Shown here: piece by piece, positions 7,971 through 16,562 of the stretch
How the letters are laid out: the number at the start of each line of letters is the position of its first letter
Numbering within the stretch: position 1 is the first letter of the stretch
Source: Methanogranum sp963676045
Lineage (GTDB): Archaea > Thermoplasmatota > Thermoplasmata > Methanomassiliicoccales > Methanomethylophilaceae
Reading direction: 5' to 3'
Assembly (NCBI GenBank): GCA_963676045.1
Contig: OY780938.1
Coordinates: 1,054,001-1,118,000, forward strand
DNA: 64,000 nucleotides
Translations under genes and position numbers: made by a program
Notes under the pieces: model-generated
The model's database searches: none
The model's input: the letters and a program-made list of their open reading frames with translations, nothing else
What the model was told of the DNA's origin: nothing

Positions 7971-8798
7971 ATGGTGTCGAACAAACTACTTATCACGGTC
8001 CTTACCGTGATCCTTTTTTCTTCCACGCTAGGCGTTCTGGTGATGGATTCGGAGGGTGCCACGGTACCCGATCAACCCAGTCATACCGATAGTCTCTCCA
8101 TGCCCTCGATGTCGTTCACTCAGTCGTCATCGGCTGTGTCCATGTATCTCTCAGAATACTACGGGGACTATGCGACGGTCATCGGAGGCGCATACATGCA
8201 AGGCAACCTTACTATCAATGATAACGGGTTGCCCTCGTGGATCACGTACACTCTCTACTCCAATAGATATGATATAAGATTCACCATAACGCCTGGTTCA
8301 GAATGCAATGAGACATTCTGGATCCTGTTCTCATGTTATGACATGAGGATCCTGATAACGTTCCCGATCACCATCATTGATGATGGCGGGGGCGTCATAC
8401 CCGATGACGACCAGAACACGTACATTCTGGCGTTCGACACCCAGGGCGGTTCTTCGGTCTCCCCAATGATATCCTATACTTCGTCAAATTTGCATACATT
8501 CGATATCTCGGACGTCAGATCAGAGAGGACTGGGTATAAGTTCCTAGGATGGTCCACTGTCGCGAATGCCTCAACGGTCAACGTTGTCAATTCGTGGACG
8601 CTCAGCGTATCAGGTTCCGAGACCAGCGATTCGTACACATTGTACGCCGTCTGGGAGAAGTCCAGGGTGACGATCCCTACGGTATGGTCCGAGTTTGCGA
8701 AGGCCTTGAGTAATCCAGTTGTCCTGTTGGTCCTCGTCATCACATTCTTAGCTGTATGCTTGTTCATACGCTCACGCATAAAGGGGATGATGAGATGA
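7971..8798 (+). CDS. Secreted InlB-repeat membrane-anchored protein
   Basis: 275 residues. Signal segment LLITVLTVILFSSTLGVLVM is followed by DSEG, a weaker form of the SEDSDA motif of the two larger surface proteins. A Ser-rich stretch comes next, then one InlB B repeat (AFDTQGGSSVSPM, KFLGWSTVANAS, YTLYAVWEKS) and a C-terminal helix (NPVVLLVLVITFLAVCLFI) with basic end. It is a third surface protein, probably a minor attachment or capping protein. It sits between tiny membrane-protein genes and overlaps the next start by four bases. Confidence 0.7.
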   Translation: MVSNKLLITVLTVILFSSTLGVLVMDSEGATVPDQPSHTDSLSMPSMSFTQSSSAVSMYLSEYYGDYATVIGGAYMQGNLTINDNGLPSWITYTLYSNRYDIRFTITPGSECNETFWILFSCYDMRILITFPITIIDDGGGVIPDDDQNTYILAFDTQGGSSVSPMISYTSSNLHTFDISDVRSERTGYKFLGWSTVANASTVNVVNSWTLSVSGSETSDSYTLYAVWEKSRVTIPTVWSEFAKALSNPVVLLVLVITFLAVCLFIRSRIKGMMR

Positions 8799-9049
8799 TA
8801 CCCGTCATAATCGGTATCGTTGGCATCGCCATAACCGCATGGGACATCTATTCGGATTATGCGACATCCCAGGATATCGCAAACTCGGTATCCCAGCTAG
8901 AGGCCTTCTTCTATGCGATACAAGGCGAGATGTCCTTCTCCGAGTTCCTTTCCAGTTGCTGGATGATACTCGTACTTGGATTCTTCATATTCTGGTTCGG
9001 TCTCGCGATTGCATTCCCCAAGTATAAGAGAAAGGGGGTCCGCAAATGA
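8795..9049 (+). CDS. Small two-span membrane protein
   Basis: 84 residues from ATG 8795, inside the upstream stop (ATGA). The N-terminus is hydrophobic (IPVIIGIVGIAITAW), followed by a polar, acidic central helix (DIANSVSQLEAFFYAI), a second hydrophobic segment (CWMILVLGFFIFWFGLAIAF) and a basic end (KYKRKGVRK). The positive C-terminus suggests it faces the cytoplasm or the nucleic acid. The function is not recognised; it is part of the coupled membrane-protein cluster. Confidence 0.6.
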   Translation: MIPVIIGIVGIAITAWDIYSDYATSQDIANSVSQLEAFFYAIQGEMSFSEFLSSCWMILVLGFFIFWFGLAIAFPKYKRKGVRK

Positions 9050-9216
9050 AGATCGCCAGGATATTCAGCGGATGCACCATACTACTGGGTTCTGCGCTTT
9101 CCTCTGCGTTCGTGACTACGATGACGGGATATTCCCAGATAGGCACTATCGCGATCACTTCGATAATCGGTTTCGTCGGCGGATGCCTCTTCATGAACGG
9201 AGTGATGAAGAAATGA
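9046..9216 (+). CDS. Tiny membrane protein, 56 aa
   Basis: ATG 9046 overlaps the previous TGA; GGGGGTC lies nine bases upstream. The product begins MKIARIFSGCTILLGSAL and has two short hydrophobic, Gly/Ala/Ser-rich helices (about 8-25 and 31-50), ending in VMKK. Size and composition fit a small virion or inner-membrane protein. The evidence is the coupled start and stop and a composition like its neighbours. Confidence 0.5.
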   Translation: MKIARIFSGCTILLGSALSSAFVTTMTGYSQIGTIAITSIIGFVGGCLFMNGVMKK

Positions 9217-9326
9217 TAGACCTGTCGATGCTTATTCCGATACTGGGTCCCTTCGTGGCTGGAACGATCGTGACGATATTGATCATGAGGATAAGAGGTG
9301 ACGATATTGTTAGAGAAGTTCACTGA
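9213..9326 (+). CDS. Tiny single-span membrane protein, 37 aa
   Basis: ATG 9213 overlaps the previous stop by four bases (ATGA). The sequence starts MIDLSMLIPILGPFVAG and continues through one hydrophobic helix to a basic MRIRGDD segment. Thirty-seven residues with one membrane span is the size of minor coat proteins in filamentous viruses. The gene overlaps the next start region (9298). Support is positional only. Confidence 0.45.
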   Translation: MIDLSMLIPILGPFVAGTIVTILIMRIRGDDIVREVH

Positions 9327-10029
9327 TAATCCTAAACAGACGGTCATACCTCCGACCGGTCGCACGAAATGGGATTTCCTCTCTGGATCGTTCAAATGGT
9401 TCGCACTCGGCGCGATCGTGATCATCGTGATCATAGGTCTGTACTGTTACTCTGGAACCTCCGAGCAGATGTCACATGTGATGTCTGAGTACGGGCCCTA
9501 CGCCGTGCCTTTCGTCCTTGGTCTGGGATTCGGGTATTTCCTTTACTTCTACTTCATGAGGGATTATGTCGTAGTTGAGGTCGAGAACATCGAGGCCAAT
9601 ACCCAGGCGATATACGAGGTATCTCGGATACGTTTCAAGAGATTGGTCGTCAAGAAGGGAGTCGTCCGTCCATCATCTACAAAGGATGGACACGAGCTCT
9701 ATCGCTGCACACACTTTGATCATAACATCGATGAGATCTCATTCGGAGATTGTCACGATCCCAAATTCGATTACGCGTCTGTGATGACAAAATCGCAATA
9801 CTGGGATGCTTTGATCACTCATGACAAAGAGAAGTCCATGCGTGTCGAGTTCCTTGAAAAGATGTCCTATCAGGAGACCCTTGTCAATGCACATGAGATC
9901 TCTGGCGGATTCGCCGATGCCATCGGGATATGGAACCCTAACAAGAAGGATGCACCGAAAGTGGACCCTGATATCCCAGACCCTGTAAGGTCTGAGTCAG
10001 ATAAGGAGAGTGTCCTCATTGATAAGTGA
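9298..10029 (+). CDS. Membrane protein with soluble C-terminal domain, ATPase partner
   Basis: 243 residues from GTG 9298 with upstream AGAGG; a TTG at 9307 is also possible. Two membrane helices (about 30-50, WFALGAIVIIVIIGLYCYS, and 60-80, VPFVLGLGFGYFLYFYF) precede a cytoplasmic domain of about 160 residues that begins VVVEVENIEANTQAIYEV. The next gene encodes a soluble ATPase and overlaps by up to 20 bases. In inoviruses the Zot/pI protein combines ATPase, membrane helix and extra domain in one chain. Here the two functions may be split over adjacent genes; that is my inference. Confidence 0.6.
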   Translation: MTILLEKFTDNPKQTVIPPTGRTKWDFLSGSFKWFALGAIVIIVIIGLYCYSGTSEQMSHVMSEYGPYAVPFVLGLGFGYFLYFYFMRDYVVVEVENIEANTQAIYEVSRIRFKRLVVKKGVVRPSSTKDGHELYRCTHFDHNIDEISFGDCHDPKFDYASVMTKSQYWDALITHDKEKSMRVEFLEKMSYQETLVNAHEISGGFADAIGIWNPNKKDAPKVDPDIPDPVRSESDKESVLIDK

Positions 10030-10669
10030 GTCCCCGACCTTGAATTATCTCGATTCGATGAATTACGGCGTCGTCTGTATCCTTGGTTCAGGTAAGACCT
10101 TCAAGTCTGGTACCATGTATACGATACTGGACGAGGTACCTTCGCTGAAGAAAAGACCGAAGGCCTTTCTCAAATTCTCTGGATTGGAATACTTCCCAAA
10201 GGATTACGGCCACAACGTGACCGATTATTGGGACGTGGAACCTGGATCCATACTCATAATAGAGGATGCTAACAGGCTGTTCCCATCGAGGTCATCGTCC
10301 AAGACACCCGACATCCAGGAGTTCATCGGACTCATATCGCATAAGGATATCTTGATATTCCTGACGACCCAGTGCACTGCAAATGTGGATATGGCCTTCT
10401 TCCGCGATCAGGAGAATCTCATTATCCACAAGTACATGTCGCCGCTCTCGATCGCATACGAGAGGCCTGAATGCGCCAGTTTCTGCCAGGATGCCAATCG
10501 CATGATCTACGAGACATCGTATAGAATGCAAGTGGATTGGCATTACCTTTCGTACATACCTATGTTCTCCGAGTGTCTCATACTCGATCAGCCTGTTGGT
10601 TTCTACGGTTGGGAGATCTCACACTCTCTCATCAATTACAGGCCTGAGAAGAAGGGGGCCAGCGCATGA
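10010..10669 (+). CDS. Zot/HerA-like P-loop ATPase, virion morphogenesis or DNA packaging
   Basis: 219 residues counting from GTG 10010; TTG 10019 has better spacing to GGAG at 10004. The Walker A loop is CILGSGKT (residues 23-30) and Walker B is SILIIEDANRLFPSR (80-94). A following strand ILIFLTTQ (115-121) matches the Zot/FtsK-HerA pattern in which a Gln follows the sensor strand. There is no membrane helix; the preceding gene may supply it. In viruses such ATPases drive extrusion of filamentous particles or genome packaging. Pleomorphic haloarchaeal viruses also carry an ATPase of this kind, so the class of virus is not fixed by this gene. Confidence 0.7.
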   Translation: MSSLISESPTLNYLDSMNYGVVCILGSGKTFKSGTMYTILDEVPSLKKRPKAFLKFSGLEYFPKDYGHNVTDYWDVEPGSILIIEDANRLFPSRSSSKTPDIQEFIGLISHKDILIFLTTQCTANVDMAFFRDQENLIIHKYMSPLSIAYERPECASFCQDANRMIYETSYRMQVDWHYLSYIPMFSECLILDQPVGFYGWEISHSLINYRPEKKGASA

Positions 10670-11154
10670 ACAATCTGTTCGTCCCGTCGGGAGAGGCCTC
10701 TGCGATTTTGTCCCAATTGACATCATCGCGTTTGGATCTAAAACGGACCGAAGGTCTGAACGGTATCCCTGATCGTTATTTCGAGGCTTACAGGATCTCA
10801 AGATACCTTGGATTATTGGATCATCCCCAGGTAGCCGAGTTCTTGGACATATTGGCCTCGCAAGGCGTTGCCATGGCCATGTCTGGGGCATCATCCCTGG
10901 ACCGTATGGCCAGCGTCCTCCCGAATGCCGACAACGTACTGGTCACCCAACCACAGGGTAGGTCCGTGTCCCTATCAGGTGCGTCCCCGCAGGGGTACAC
11001 TCGCCCGAATCAAGAGGGCGAGGGTAAGCACCTCCATAACGAGGGAGGGGAAGGGGTGAGGGAGGACTTGTCCCCCTCCCCCGACACTCCCGACCTTTCT
11101 AAATCAGATACGACAGACCGCAGTCTGGCGTATCGTCCTTTCGATAAGAAGTAA
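10666..11154 (+). CDS. Unknown element protein, 162 aa
   Basis: ATG 10666 overlaps the ATPase stop (ATGA). The first 90 residues look helical (FEAYRISRYLGLLDHPQVAEF, split by turns). The rest is low-complexity, rich in Gly, Ser, Pro and charged residues (QEGEGKHLHNEGGEGVRED, PSPDTPDLSKSD) and probably disordered. The DNA encoding this tail is unusually G-rich on the plus strand and contains a four-run G-quadruplex pattern at 11043-11062. No family recognised. Confidence 0.55.
   Translation: MNNLFVPSGEASAILSQLTSSRLDLKRTEGLNGIPDRYFEAYRISRYLGLLDHPQVAEFLDILASQGVAMAMSGASSLDRMASVLPNADNVLVTQPQGRSVSLSGASPQGYTRPNQEGEGKHLHNEGGEGVREDLSPSPDTPDLSKSDTTDRSLAYRPFDKK
11043..11062 (+). other. G-quadruplex-type purine tract upstream of rep
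   Basis: Four G-runs of 3, 4, 4 and 3 separated by 1-3 bases, followed at 11070-11082 by a C-rich stretch that can pair back to GAGGGAGGA at 11058-11066. It lies inside the 3' end of the 162-aa gene, about 100 bases before the replication gene. It could be a replication or packaging signal, or simply a by-product of the encoded Gly/Glu-rich tail. Confidence 0.4.
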
Positions 11155-11165
11155 GAGGAATTAGC

Positions 11166-12956
11166 ATGAAGAACAGGAAATCGAAGGAACAGAGCGATCT
11201 AACAGATTTTGACGAATATTCAATGAGATCGCTGGAATCGGCGATCGAGATCTGCGAGTTGAACGGCTTGGCTATAGACAAGGCGTTGCAATCGCATCCC
11301 GTCACCAAATACGTCCGTGACCTCCCGTTCGAGATCGTGGAAGGTCACAGCCAGCAAGATATAGAAAAGTATCCTGCCATAAGGAGTACTTACTCATCGT
11401 TCGAATTGAGGGATTACAGGAAGGATAACAACGGGATAAGGAACTCCGATCTAGTCGACATCAACAGAAAAAACACATATTGGACGTTGCCCGCTCACGA
11501 TCGCACGAACATACAGAACGGCTACTGCGGAGTGAAACACTCCCAAAAGGACCATGACATGCCATTGTCCGCATGCAGTACGGACAAAAGCCATTACATC
11601 AAGGCCATAGGCGGTCACTGCTGGTCATTGCGTTGTTGGAACTGCATGAACAGCACGGCCCTTAAGATGGGCGTAGAGGCGGAGAACAAGGTCCTAGCGC
11701 CTGCTGACATCGAGGAACGCATAACAGGCAAGAAGATAAAGTTCAGCCATTGGGTTTTATCTCCGCCCCAGGAATGGTTCATAGACATAATGCAGAACTC
11801 GCGCAGATTCGCGCGTGCCTTCGATTCCATAATCGACCTGATCCAAGCCTGCGGCGTCCATGGCGGCGCGATCATCTTCCATCCATGGAGACAGTCGAAC
11901 ATTTACGATCGTAATGGCGACATGGACCCGAACCTCCCGTCATTCCTTTTGGACGATCGCGGAGATCTCAAAGAGGAATACCGCGAATTGAAGAACTATT
12001 GGAGACTGGGCCCCCACTTCCATATAGTCGGTTACGGTCGTTTCCTCGATACTAACCGTTTTCAAAAGTTCATGGACACTTTGAACGCAGAAAAACACTA
12101 CTGGCCATCGGTAAAAGATACCGTTGGCCATAGCTCGACGGATGACTTCGTTTCTCGCGATCAAGACAAAGGATTGAGCGATCACAATTGGGTCATAAAG
12201 AAGATCCATCCCAAGAAGGACATCAAGAGCATGAGGCAGACGATAGCATATCTTCTGACTCACGCTGGTCTATGCAACTACGACTACGACGCAGATCTGA
12301 AAGAGGCATATAACGACCTTCTAATTCCAGTTCGCCTGAAAGGAAACAAGAAGGAGGTCAAGGAATGCAGCATAACCTCGTATAAGGCCGACTGGACGAC
12401 ATCAGGATGGAACGCAGAGCACCTGGACATATGGTCACTCGATGATTGGATCCTATGGACCAAGAACGTCCTATCGGGACAATTCAATTCAATTCGATAC
12501 TTCGGGACCGCCAACAAAACGAGGATCCTGTCCGACTACAAGGAGGAACAGGTCCGAGTATGCCCGGAATGCGGTTCACCCATCTGCCGTTACATGGGCG
12601 TCCATGACAAGTCACCGCAGACCTCCACCTACCAAAGAAAATCGCGGATCCGCGTAATGAAGGACGACTTCGAGGAAGTCGATCGCTTCATCGAGGACAA
12701 CAGGGACGACATGAGACAGAACGGTAAGACCATTCTCAACGTCGCCCTCAATATCCCGCAGTGCTCTACACCTGAGACGCAAGGCGTCCAGGAGTTCATA
12801 GAGAACCTCACATCGGAAGTGAGGGCTCAACTGAACGACCGTTGCCTGATCTACGTTCCGAGCATCCACGGCAAAGGCCTCTATCCTAAGATAGTTAGTC
12901 GCAAGGCCGTTTGTTTTCACTGTAATAATATGATTAATAATGAAGAGGCATTTTAA
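11166..12956 (+). CDS. rep: HUH-family rolling-circle replication initiator
   Basis: 596 residues. The HUH metal site is H284-F-H286 in GPHFHIVGYG. The upstream motif-1 strand is FSHWVLSPP (about 192-200). The presumed catalytic tyrosine is Y362 in MRQTIAYLLTHAG, the YLLTHA form of motif 3. Cysteine pairs suggest zinc binding: CWSLRCWNCMN near 155 and CPECGSPIC near 465. The enzyme would nick one strand at the element's origin and start rolling-circle replication. It is large for a plasmid Rep, with about 230 residues beyond the HUH core and no Walker motifs. GAGG precedes the start; its stop overlaps the methylase start (TAATG). Confidence 0.8.
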   Translation: MKNRKSKEQSDLTDFDEYSMRSLESAIEICELNGLAIDKALQSHPVTKYVRDLPFEIVEGHSQQDIEKYPAIRSTYSSFELRDYRKDNNGIRNSDLVDINRKNTYWTLPAHDRTNIQNGYCGVKHSQKDHDMPLSACSTDKSHYIKAIGGHCWSLRCWNCMNSTALKMGVEAENKVLAPADIEERITGKKIKFSHWVLSPPQEWFIDIMQNSRRFARAFDSIIDLIQACGVHGGAIIFHPWRQSNIYDRNGDMDPNLPSFLLDDRGDLKEEYRELKNYWRLGPHFHIVGYGRFLDTNRFQKFMDTLNAEKHYWPSVKDTVGHSSTDDFVSRDQDKGLSDHNWVIKKIHPKKDIKSMRQTIAYLLTHAGLCNYDYDADLKEAYNDLLIPVRLKGNKKEVKECSITSYKADWTTSGWNAEHLDIWSLDDWILWTKNVLSGQFNSIRYFGTANKTRILSDYKEEQVRVCPECGSPICRYMGVHDKSPQTSTYQRKSRIRVMKDDFEEVDRFIEDNRDDMRQNGKTILNVALNIPQCSTPETQGVQEFIENLTSEVRAQLNDRCLIYVPSIHGKGLYPKIVSRKAVCFHCNNMINNEEAF

Positions 12957-13417
12957 TGATTAATTCGGGTCTCTTTTCATCAAATACGGATTTATGGTCA
13001 ACTCTAATAAATCTGTTCAACAAATTGGATCATGAGTTCAATTTTGAATTGGACGTCTGCGCAGACGAATATAATCACAAATGCGCAAAATACATATCAA
13101 AGGAACAAGACGGATTAAAGACTGAATGGTCTGGCGTTGTCTGGTGCAATCCGCCATATGGCCGTTCGATAGGTCAATGGGTAAAACGTTGTTGTGAATA
13201 CAGCTTGACAACAGGCAATATTTCGGTAATGTTGTTGCCAGCACGCACAGATACAAAATGGTGGCATAACTATGTGATGTATGCGAAAGAGATTCGGTTC
13301 ATCGAGGGACGTCTCAAATTCGGTTCATCAAAGAACAGTGCACCGTTCCAGAGTGCAATCGTCATATTCAAAGGATATTGTCCTGAACGCAAGATCGGAT
13401 CATATTCAATAACATAA
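12956..13417 (+). CDS. Phage-type DNA N6-adenine methyltransferase
   Basis: 153 residues, the usual size of the phage Dam-like adenine methylase family. The family opening is visible (LFSSNTDLWSTLINLFNKL, with a DVCAD element nearby), then motif IV WCNPPYGRSIGQWV and a C-terminal FIEGRLKFG. It transfers a methyl group from S-adenosylmethionine to adenine in DNA. Phages use such enzymes to evade restriction or to time replication. The start overlaps the rep stop, so the two are co-translated. Base composition begins to shift toward AT here. Confidence 0.85.
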   Translation: MINSGLFSSNTDLWSTLINLFNKLDHEFNFELDVCADEYNHKCAKYISKEQDGLKTEWSGVVWCNPPYGRSIGQWVKRCCEYSLTTGNISVMLLPARTDTKWWHNYVMYAKEIRFIEGRLKFGSSKNSAPFQSAIVIFKGYCPERKIGSYSIT

Positions 13418-13540
13418 AAAAAACTACAAAATTATTGCTTATTTTATAGTATTCATATACTTGTATCCAGTGTACTAAATGTTTATTTATTCATGGTACG
13501 TTATGCTATTTATTATATCTAGCTTAAGGTTTGAATAAAA

Positions 13541-15484
13541 ATGACTAAAAAGGATAAAAATGATCGTGAAATTCATAGATATTTAGATTCGTTGAACTAT
13601 GAATGCAAATGGAGCGATTATTCTTCAATTGATAATATCAAGGCAGTACTTTCAAAAGCATCAAAAAAGTGTAATAATGAAAACGGATACCCTGATTCCA
13701 TATATGAAAATGAAGAAAAAAGATTGTTGATATTAGTTGAAATAAAGCCACAAACTTCTCAACATCAATCTGAATTAAAAAATGACCCAGGACATTATGC
13801 AGTTGATGGAATATTGCATTATTTATCATTTTTTACAAATGAAAAATTAGAAAATGATATACTAAGACAATATTTCAAATCATGGAAAATTATAGGAATT
13901 GCAATATCTGGTGACTTAAAAGATGAATACAGACATCGGATTGGTACTTTCAGAATAATAGATGATAAAATAGACGAAGAAAAACTAATTACTGATATTT
14001 TAGATGAAGAAGACTATATCAATTTATTTGAAAATACAGATGAAGAAGCAATAATTGAAAAAGTTGCAGAATCTTCAAAAAAAATAAACAAAAAACTTAG
14101 ATCTATAAATTCTCAAAAACGTCCAATTTTACTTTCTGCATTAATGGTTTGTTTATTCGACAAAGAAGGCCATAATGATTTTAAACAAGGATATAACGGA
14201 TGGGATTCAGAAACAATTGCAATGTCAATTCCTCTATATGTTAAACGTATCTTATCTACAGAGGGAATACCCAATGAAAAAATCGATTTAATTACAATGG
14301 AATTAGAATTCCTGAAAGTAGAAGACGATATGAAAAATACAAACATATTAAAAGATATACTTAATGAATTAAACGATAGCATAATTCCATTATTTAAAAG
14401 AAAAACAAACTATGATATTATTGGAAAATTCTATGAAGAGTTTTTAAGATATGCGGGCGTAGCAAATGTTAAAAAAGGAATAGTTTTAACGCCAAAACAT
14501 ATAACATCATTATTTACAGACCTTATAGATATTAAAACAGATGATGTCATATTTGATCCTGCATGTGGAACAGGGTCATTTTTAATATCTGGTATGAATA
14601 AAATCATAGATGAAATAAAAAAATCAGATGTTCCAAATAAAGAAGAAAAAATTCGTAACGTTAAATCAAATCAATTGATTGGATTTGAAAAAGATCCGAT
14701 GATGTATGCTCTTGCTGTTTCAAATATGCTATTTAGAGGGGATGGCAAATCAAAAATATTCTTTTGTAACTTTTTTAGTAAATATGCAGATCAAACATTT
14801 AAAAGTTTAAAAACACAAGGAATCCAGCCAACAATTGGATTTGTAAATCCACCATATAGTGGCAAAGGTAATGATACAGATCCTACAAAACCTGAAATTG
14901 ACTTTTTAATAAGAATGTTAGATCATGTATCCAGATATGGAGTGATTATTGCTCCAGTAGGTGTTTTTATTAAAAGTGAATATAATGATATCAGAGAATC
15001 AATTTTAAAAAAACATACTCTGAAATATGTAATTAATATGCCTCCTGATTTATTTAGTCCGAATGCAACTACATTAACAGCAATTGCTGTTTTTGAAACA
15101 AATAAACCACATAAGGATCAGGAAGTAATATTTTGCGATCTTACCGATGATGGTTTTGTATTATCTAAATCAAAAGGTCGCACAGATGTATATAATAAAT
15201 GGGGAAAAATACATGATAATCTGATTGATAAAATTAAAAATCCAGATAGATATAATGATGGAATTCAATTAGTAAAAACAAAAATTAATCATTCAGATGA
15301 ATGGATTTTCCAAGCACACTGTAAAACAGATTTTACAGATTTGAATGAAGAATTTTTTATAAATAATATGAAAAAATATATGATATATCAAGCCAAAAAA
15401 GAAATGAATTTGTTAAATCAAAATATAGATGAAGTTACACTTTTAGATATATTATCTGAACATTATAGTAAAAAAAAGGAATGA
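13541..15484 (+). CDS. BcgI-like restriction-methylation subunit (nuclease plus N6 methylase)
   Basis: 647 residues. An N-terminal nuclease motif is visible as P51-D52 followed by E67-x-K69 in ILVEIKP (PD-ExK type). A type I-like adenine methylase core follows with motif I DPACGTGSFLISG (D339) and motif IV NPPYSGKG (N436). A single chain with nuclease and methylase, followed by a separate specificity subunit of about 350 residues, is the type IIB arrangement of BcgI (A subunit near 640 residues, B near 340, from memory). It would both methylate and cut around its site. The DNA is far more AT-rich than the rest of the element, so it arrived from another source. It overlaps the specificity gene by four bases. 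Confidence 0.75.
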   Translation: MTKKDKNDREIHRYLDSLNYECKWSDYSSIDNIKAVLSKASKKCNNENGYPDSIYENEEKRLLILVEIKPQTSQHQSELKNDPGHYAVDGILHYLSFFTNEKLENDILRQYFKSWKIIGIAISGDLKDEYRHRIGTFRIIDDKIDEEKLITDILDEEDYINLFENTDEEAIIEKVAESSKKINKKLRSINSQKRPILLSALMVCLFDKEGHNDFKQGYNGWDSETIAMSIPLYVKRILSTEGIPNEKIDLITMELEFLKVEDDMKNTNILKDILNELNDSIIPLFKRKTNYDIIGKFYEEFLRYAGVANVKKGIVLTPKHITSLFTDLIDIKTDDVIFDPACGTGSFLISGMNKIIDEIKKSDVPNKEEKIRNVKSNQLIGFEKDPMMYALAVSNMLFRGDGKSKIFFCNFFSKYADQTFKSLKTQGIQPTIGFVNPPYSGKGNDTDPTKPEIDFLIRMLDHVSRYGVIIAPVGVFIKSEYNDIRESILKKHTLKYVINMPPDLFSPNATTLTAIAVFETNKPHKDQEVIFCDLTDDGFVLSKSKGRTDVYNKWGKIHDNLIDKIKNPDRYNDGIQLVKTKINHSDEWIFQAHCKTDFTDLNEEFFINNMKKYMIYQAKKEMNLLNQNIDEVTLLDILSEHYSKKKE

Positions 15485-16536
15485 TTATGTTTACTTCTGT
15501 TGATATAATTGATATTTCATCCTGGAAACCTTTCAGATATGATAATATCTTTATTGTAAAAAAAGGAAAAAGATTAACGAAAGCAGACATGGATGATGGA
15601 GAAACACCATTTATAAGTGCAACAGCCAGTAATAATGGGATAACAAATTATATTGATGCCGAACCACAACATGAAGGAAATACGATTACCGTTAATTACG
15701 ATGGTTCTGTCGGCGAAGCTTTCTATCAACCTGATCCATTTTGGGCATTAGATGATGTGAATGTATTGTATCCAAATAATGATAATTATCCTGATTTTCA
15801 TATTAATAAATACAATGCTATGTTTTTAATATCCATAATAATGAAAGAAAAATTTCGCTATAATTATGGAAGAAAATGGAAATTGGATAGAATGAATGAA
15901 GCAATCATGTATCTTCCAGTTGATAAAAAAGAAGATCCTGATTTTGCATATATGGAAGAATATATTAAAATATTATTTGAAAAAATAAGTTTTGAAAAAA
16001 TTGTTTCTGATTCTCTATCAAAAAAAGATGTAAAAATTAGTATTGAAAAATGGAAACCTTTCAGATATGATAATATCTTTATTGTAAAAAAAGGAAAAAG
16101 ATTAACGAAAGCAGACATGGATGATGGAGAAACACCATTTATAAGTGCAACAGCCAGTAATAATGGGATAACAAATTATATTGATGCCGAACCACAACAT
16201 GAAGGAAATACGATTACCGTTAATTACGATGGTTCTGTCGGCGAAGCTTTCTATCAACCTGATCCATTTTGGGCATTAGATGATGTGAATGTATTGTATC
16301 CAAATAATGATAATTATCCTGATTTTCATATTAATAAATACAATGCTATGTTTTTAATATCCATAATAATGAAAGAAAAATTTCGCTATAATTATGGAAG
16401 AAAATGGAAATTGGATAGAATGAATGAAGCAATCATGTATCTTCCAGTTGATAAAAAAGAAGATCCTGATTTTGCATATATGGAAGAATATATCAAATCT
16501 TTGAAATATAGTTCTAACTTAAAAGGAAATTATTAA
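15481..16536 (+). CDS. BcgI-like specificity subunit with two identical halves
   Basis: 351 residues in two repeats that are identical at the DNA level over 443 bases (15523-15965 and 16051-16493). Each holds a WKPFRYDNIFIVKKGKRL start, ITVNYDGSVGEAFYQPD in the middle and YNYGRKWKLDRMNEAIMYLP at the end, the pattern of type I/IIB target-recognition domains. Between them lies a helix-like spacer (IKILFEKISFEKIV). Specificity subunits normally have two different halves giving an asymmetric split site; two equal halves predict a symmetric split recognition sequence. The start overlaps the upstream stop. The short tail after copy 2 (SLKYSSNLKGNY) is probably a remnant of the second spacer. Confidence 0.75.
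   Translation: MIMFTSVDIIDISSWKPFRYDNIFIVKKGKRLTKADMDDGETPFISATASNNGITNYIDAEPQHEGNTITVNYDGSVGEAFYQPDPFWALDDVNVLYPNNDNYPDFHINKYNAMFLISIIMKEKFRYNYGRKWKLDRMNEAIMYLPVDKKEDPDFAYMEEYIKILFEKISFEKIVSDSLSKKDVKISIEKWKPFRYDNIFIVKKGKRLTKADMDDGETPFISATASNNGITNYIDAEPQHEGNTITVNYDGSVGEAFYQPDPFWALDDVNVLYPNNDNYPDFHINKYNAMFLISIIMKEKFRYNYGRKWKLDRMNEAIMYLPVDKKEDPDFAYMEEYIKSLKYSSNLKGNY
15523..15965 (+). repeat. Specificity-domain direct repeat, copy 1
   Basis: Reads identically to 16051-16493 (offset 528 bases); the first difference is T against C at 15966/16494. It encodes the first target-recognition half. Perfect identity over 443 bases implies very recent duplication or gene conversion. Confidence 0.9.
16051..16493 (+). 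repeat. Specificity-domain direct repeat, copy 2
   Basis: Second copy of the 443-base unit, 85 bases after the first. Recombination between copies would delete 528 bases and leave an in-frame single-half subunit, so this locus may switch between one-half and two-half forms. Confidence 0.9.
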
Positions 16537-16562
16537 TTAAATAAACATCAGATATTGATACA

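Noticed and set aside
15523..16493. CRISPR-like repeat
   Set aside because: Only two copies of a 443-base coding unit; it is a duplicated protein domain, not a repeat-spacer array. No CRISPR array was seen in the window.
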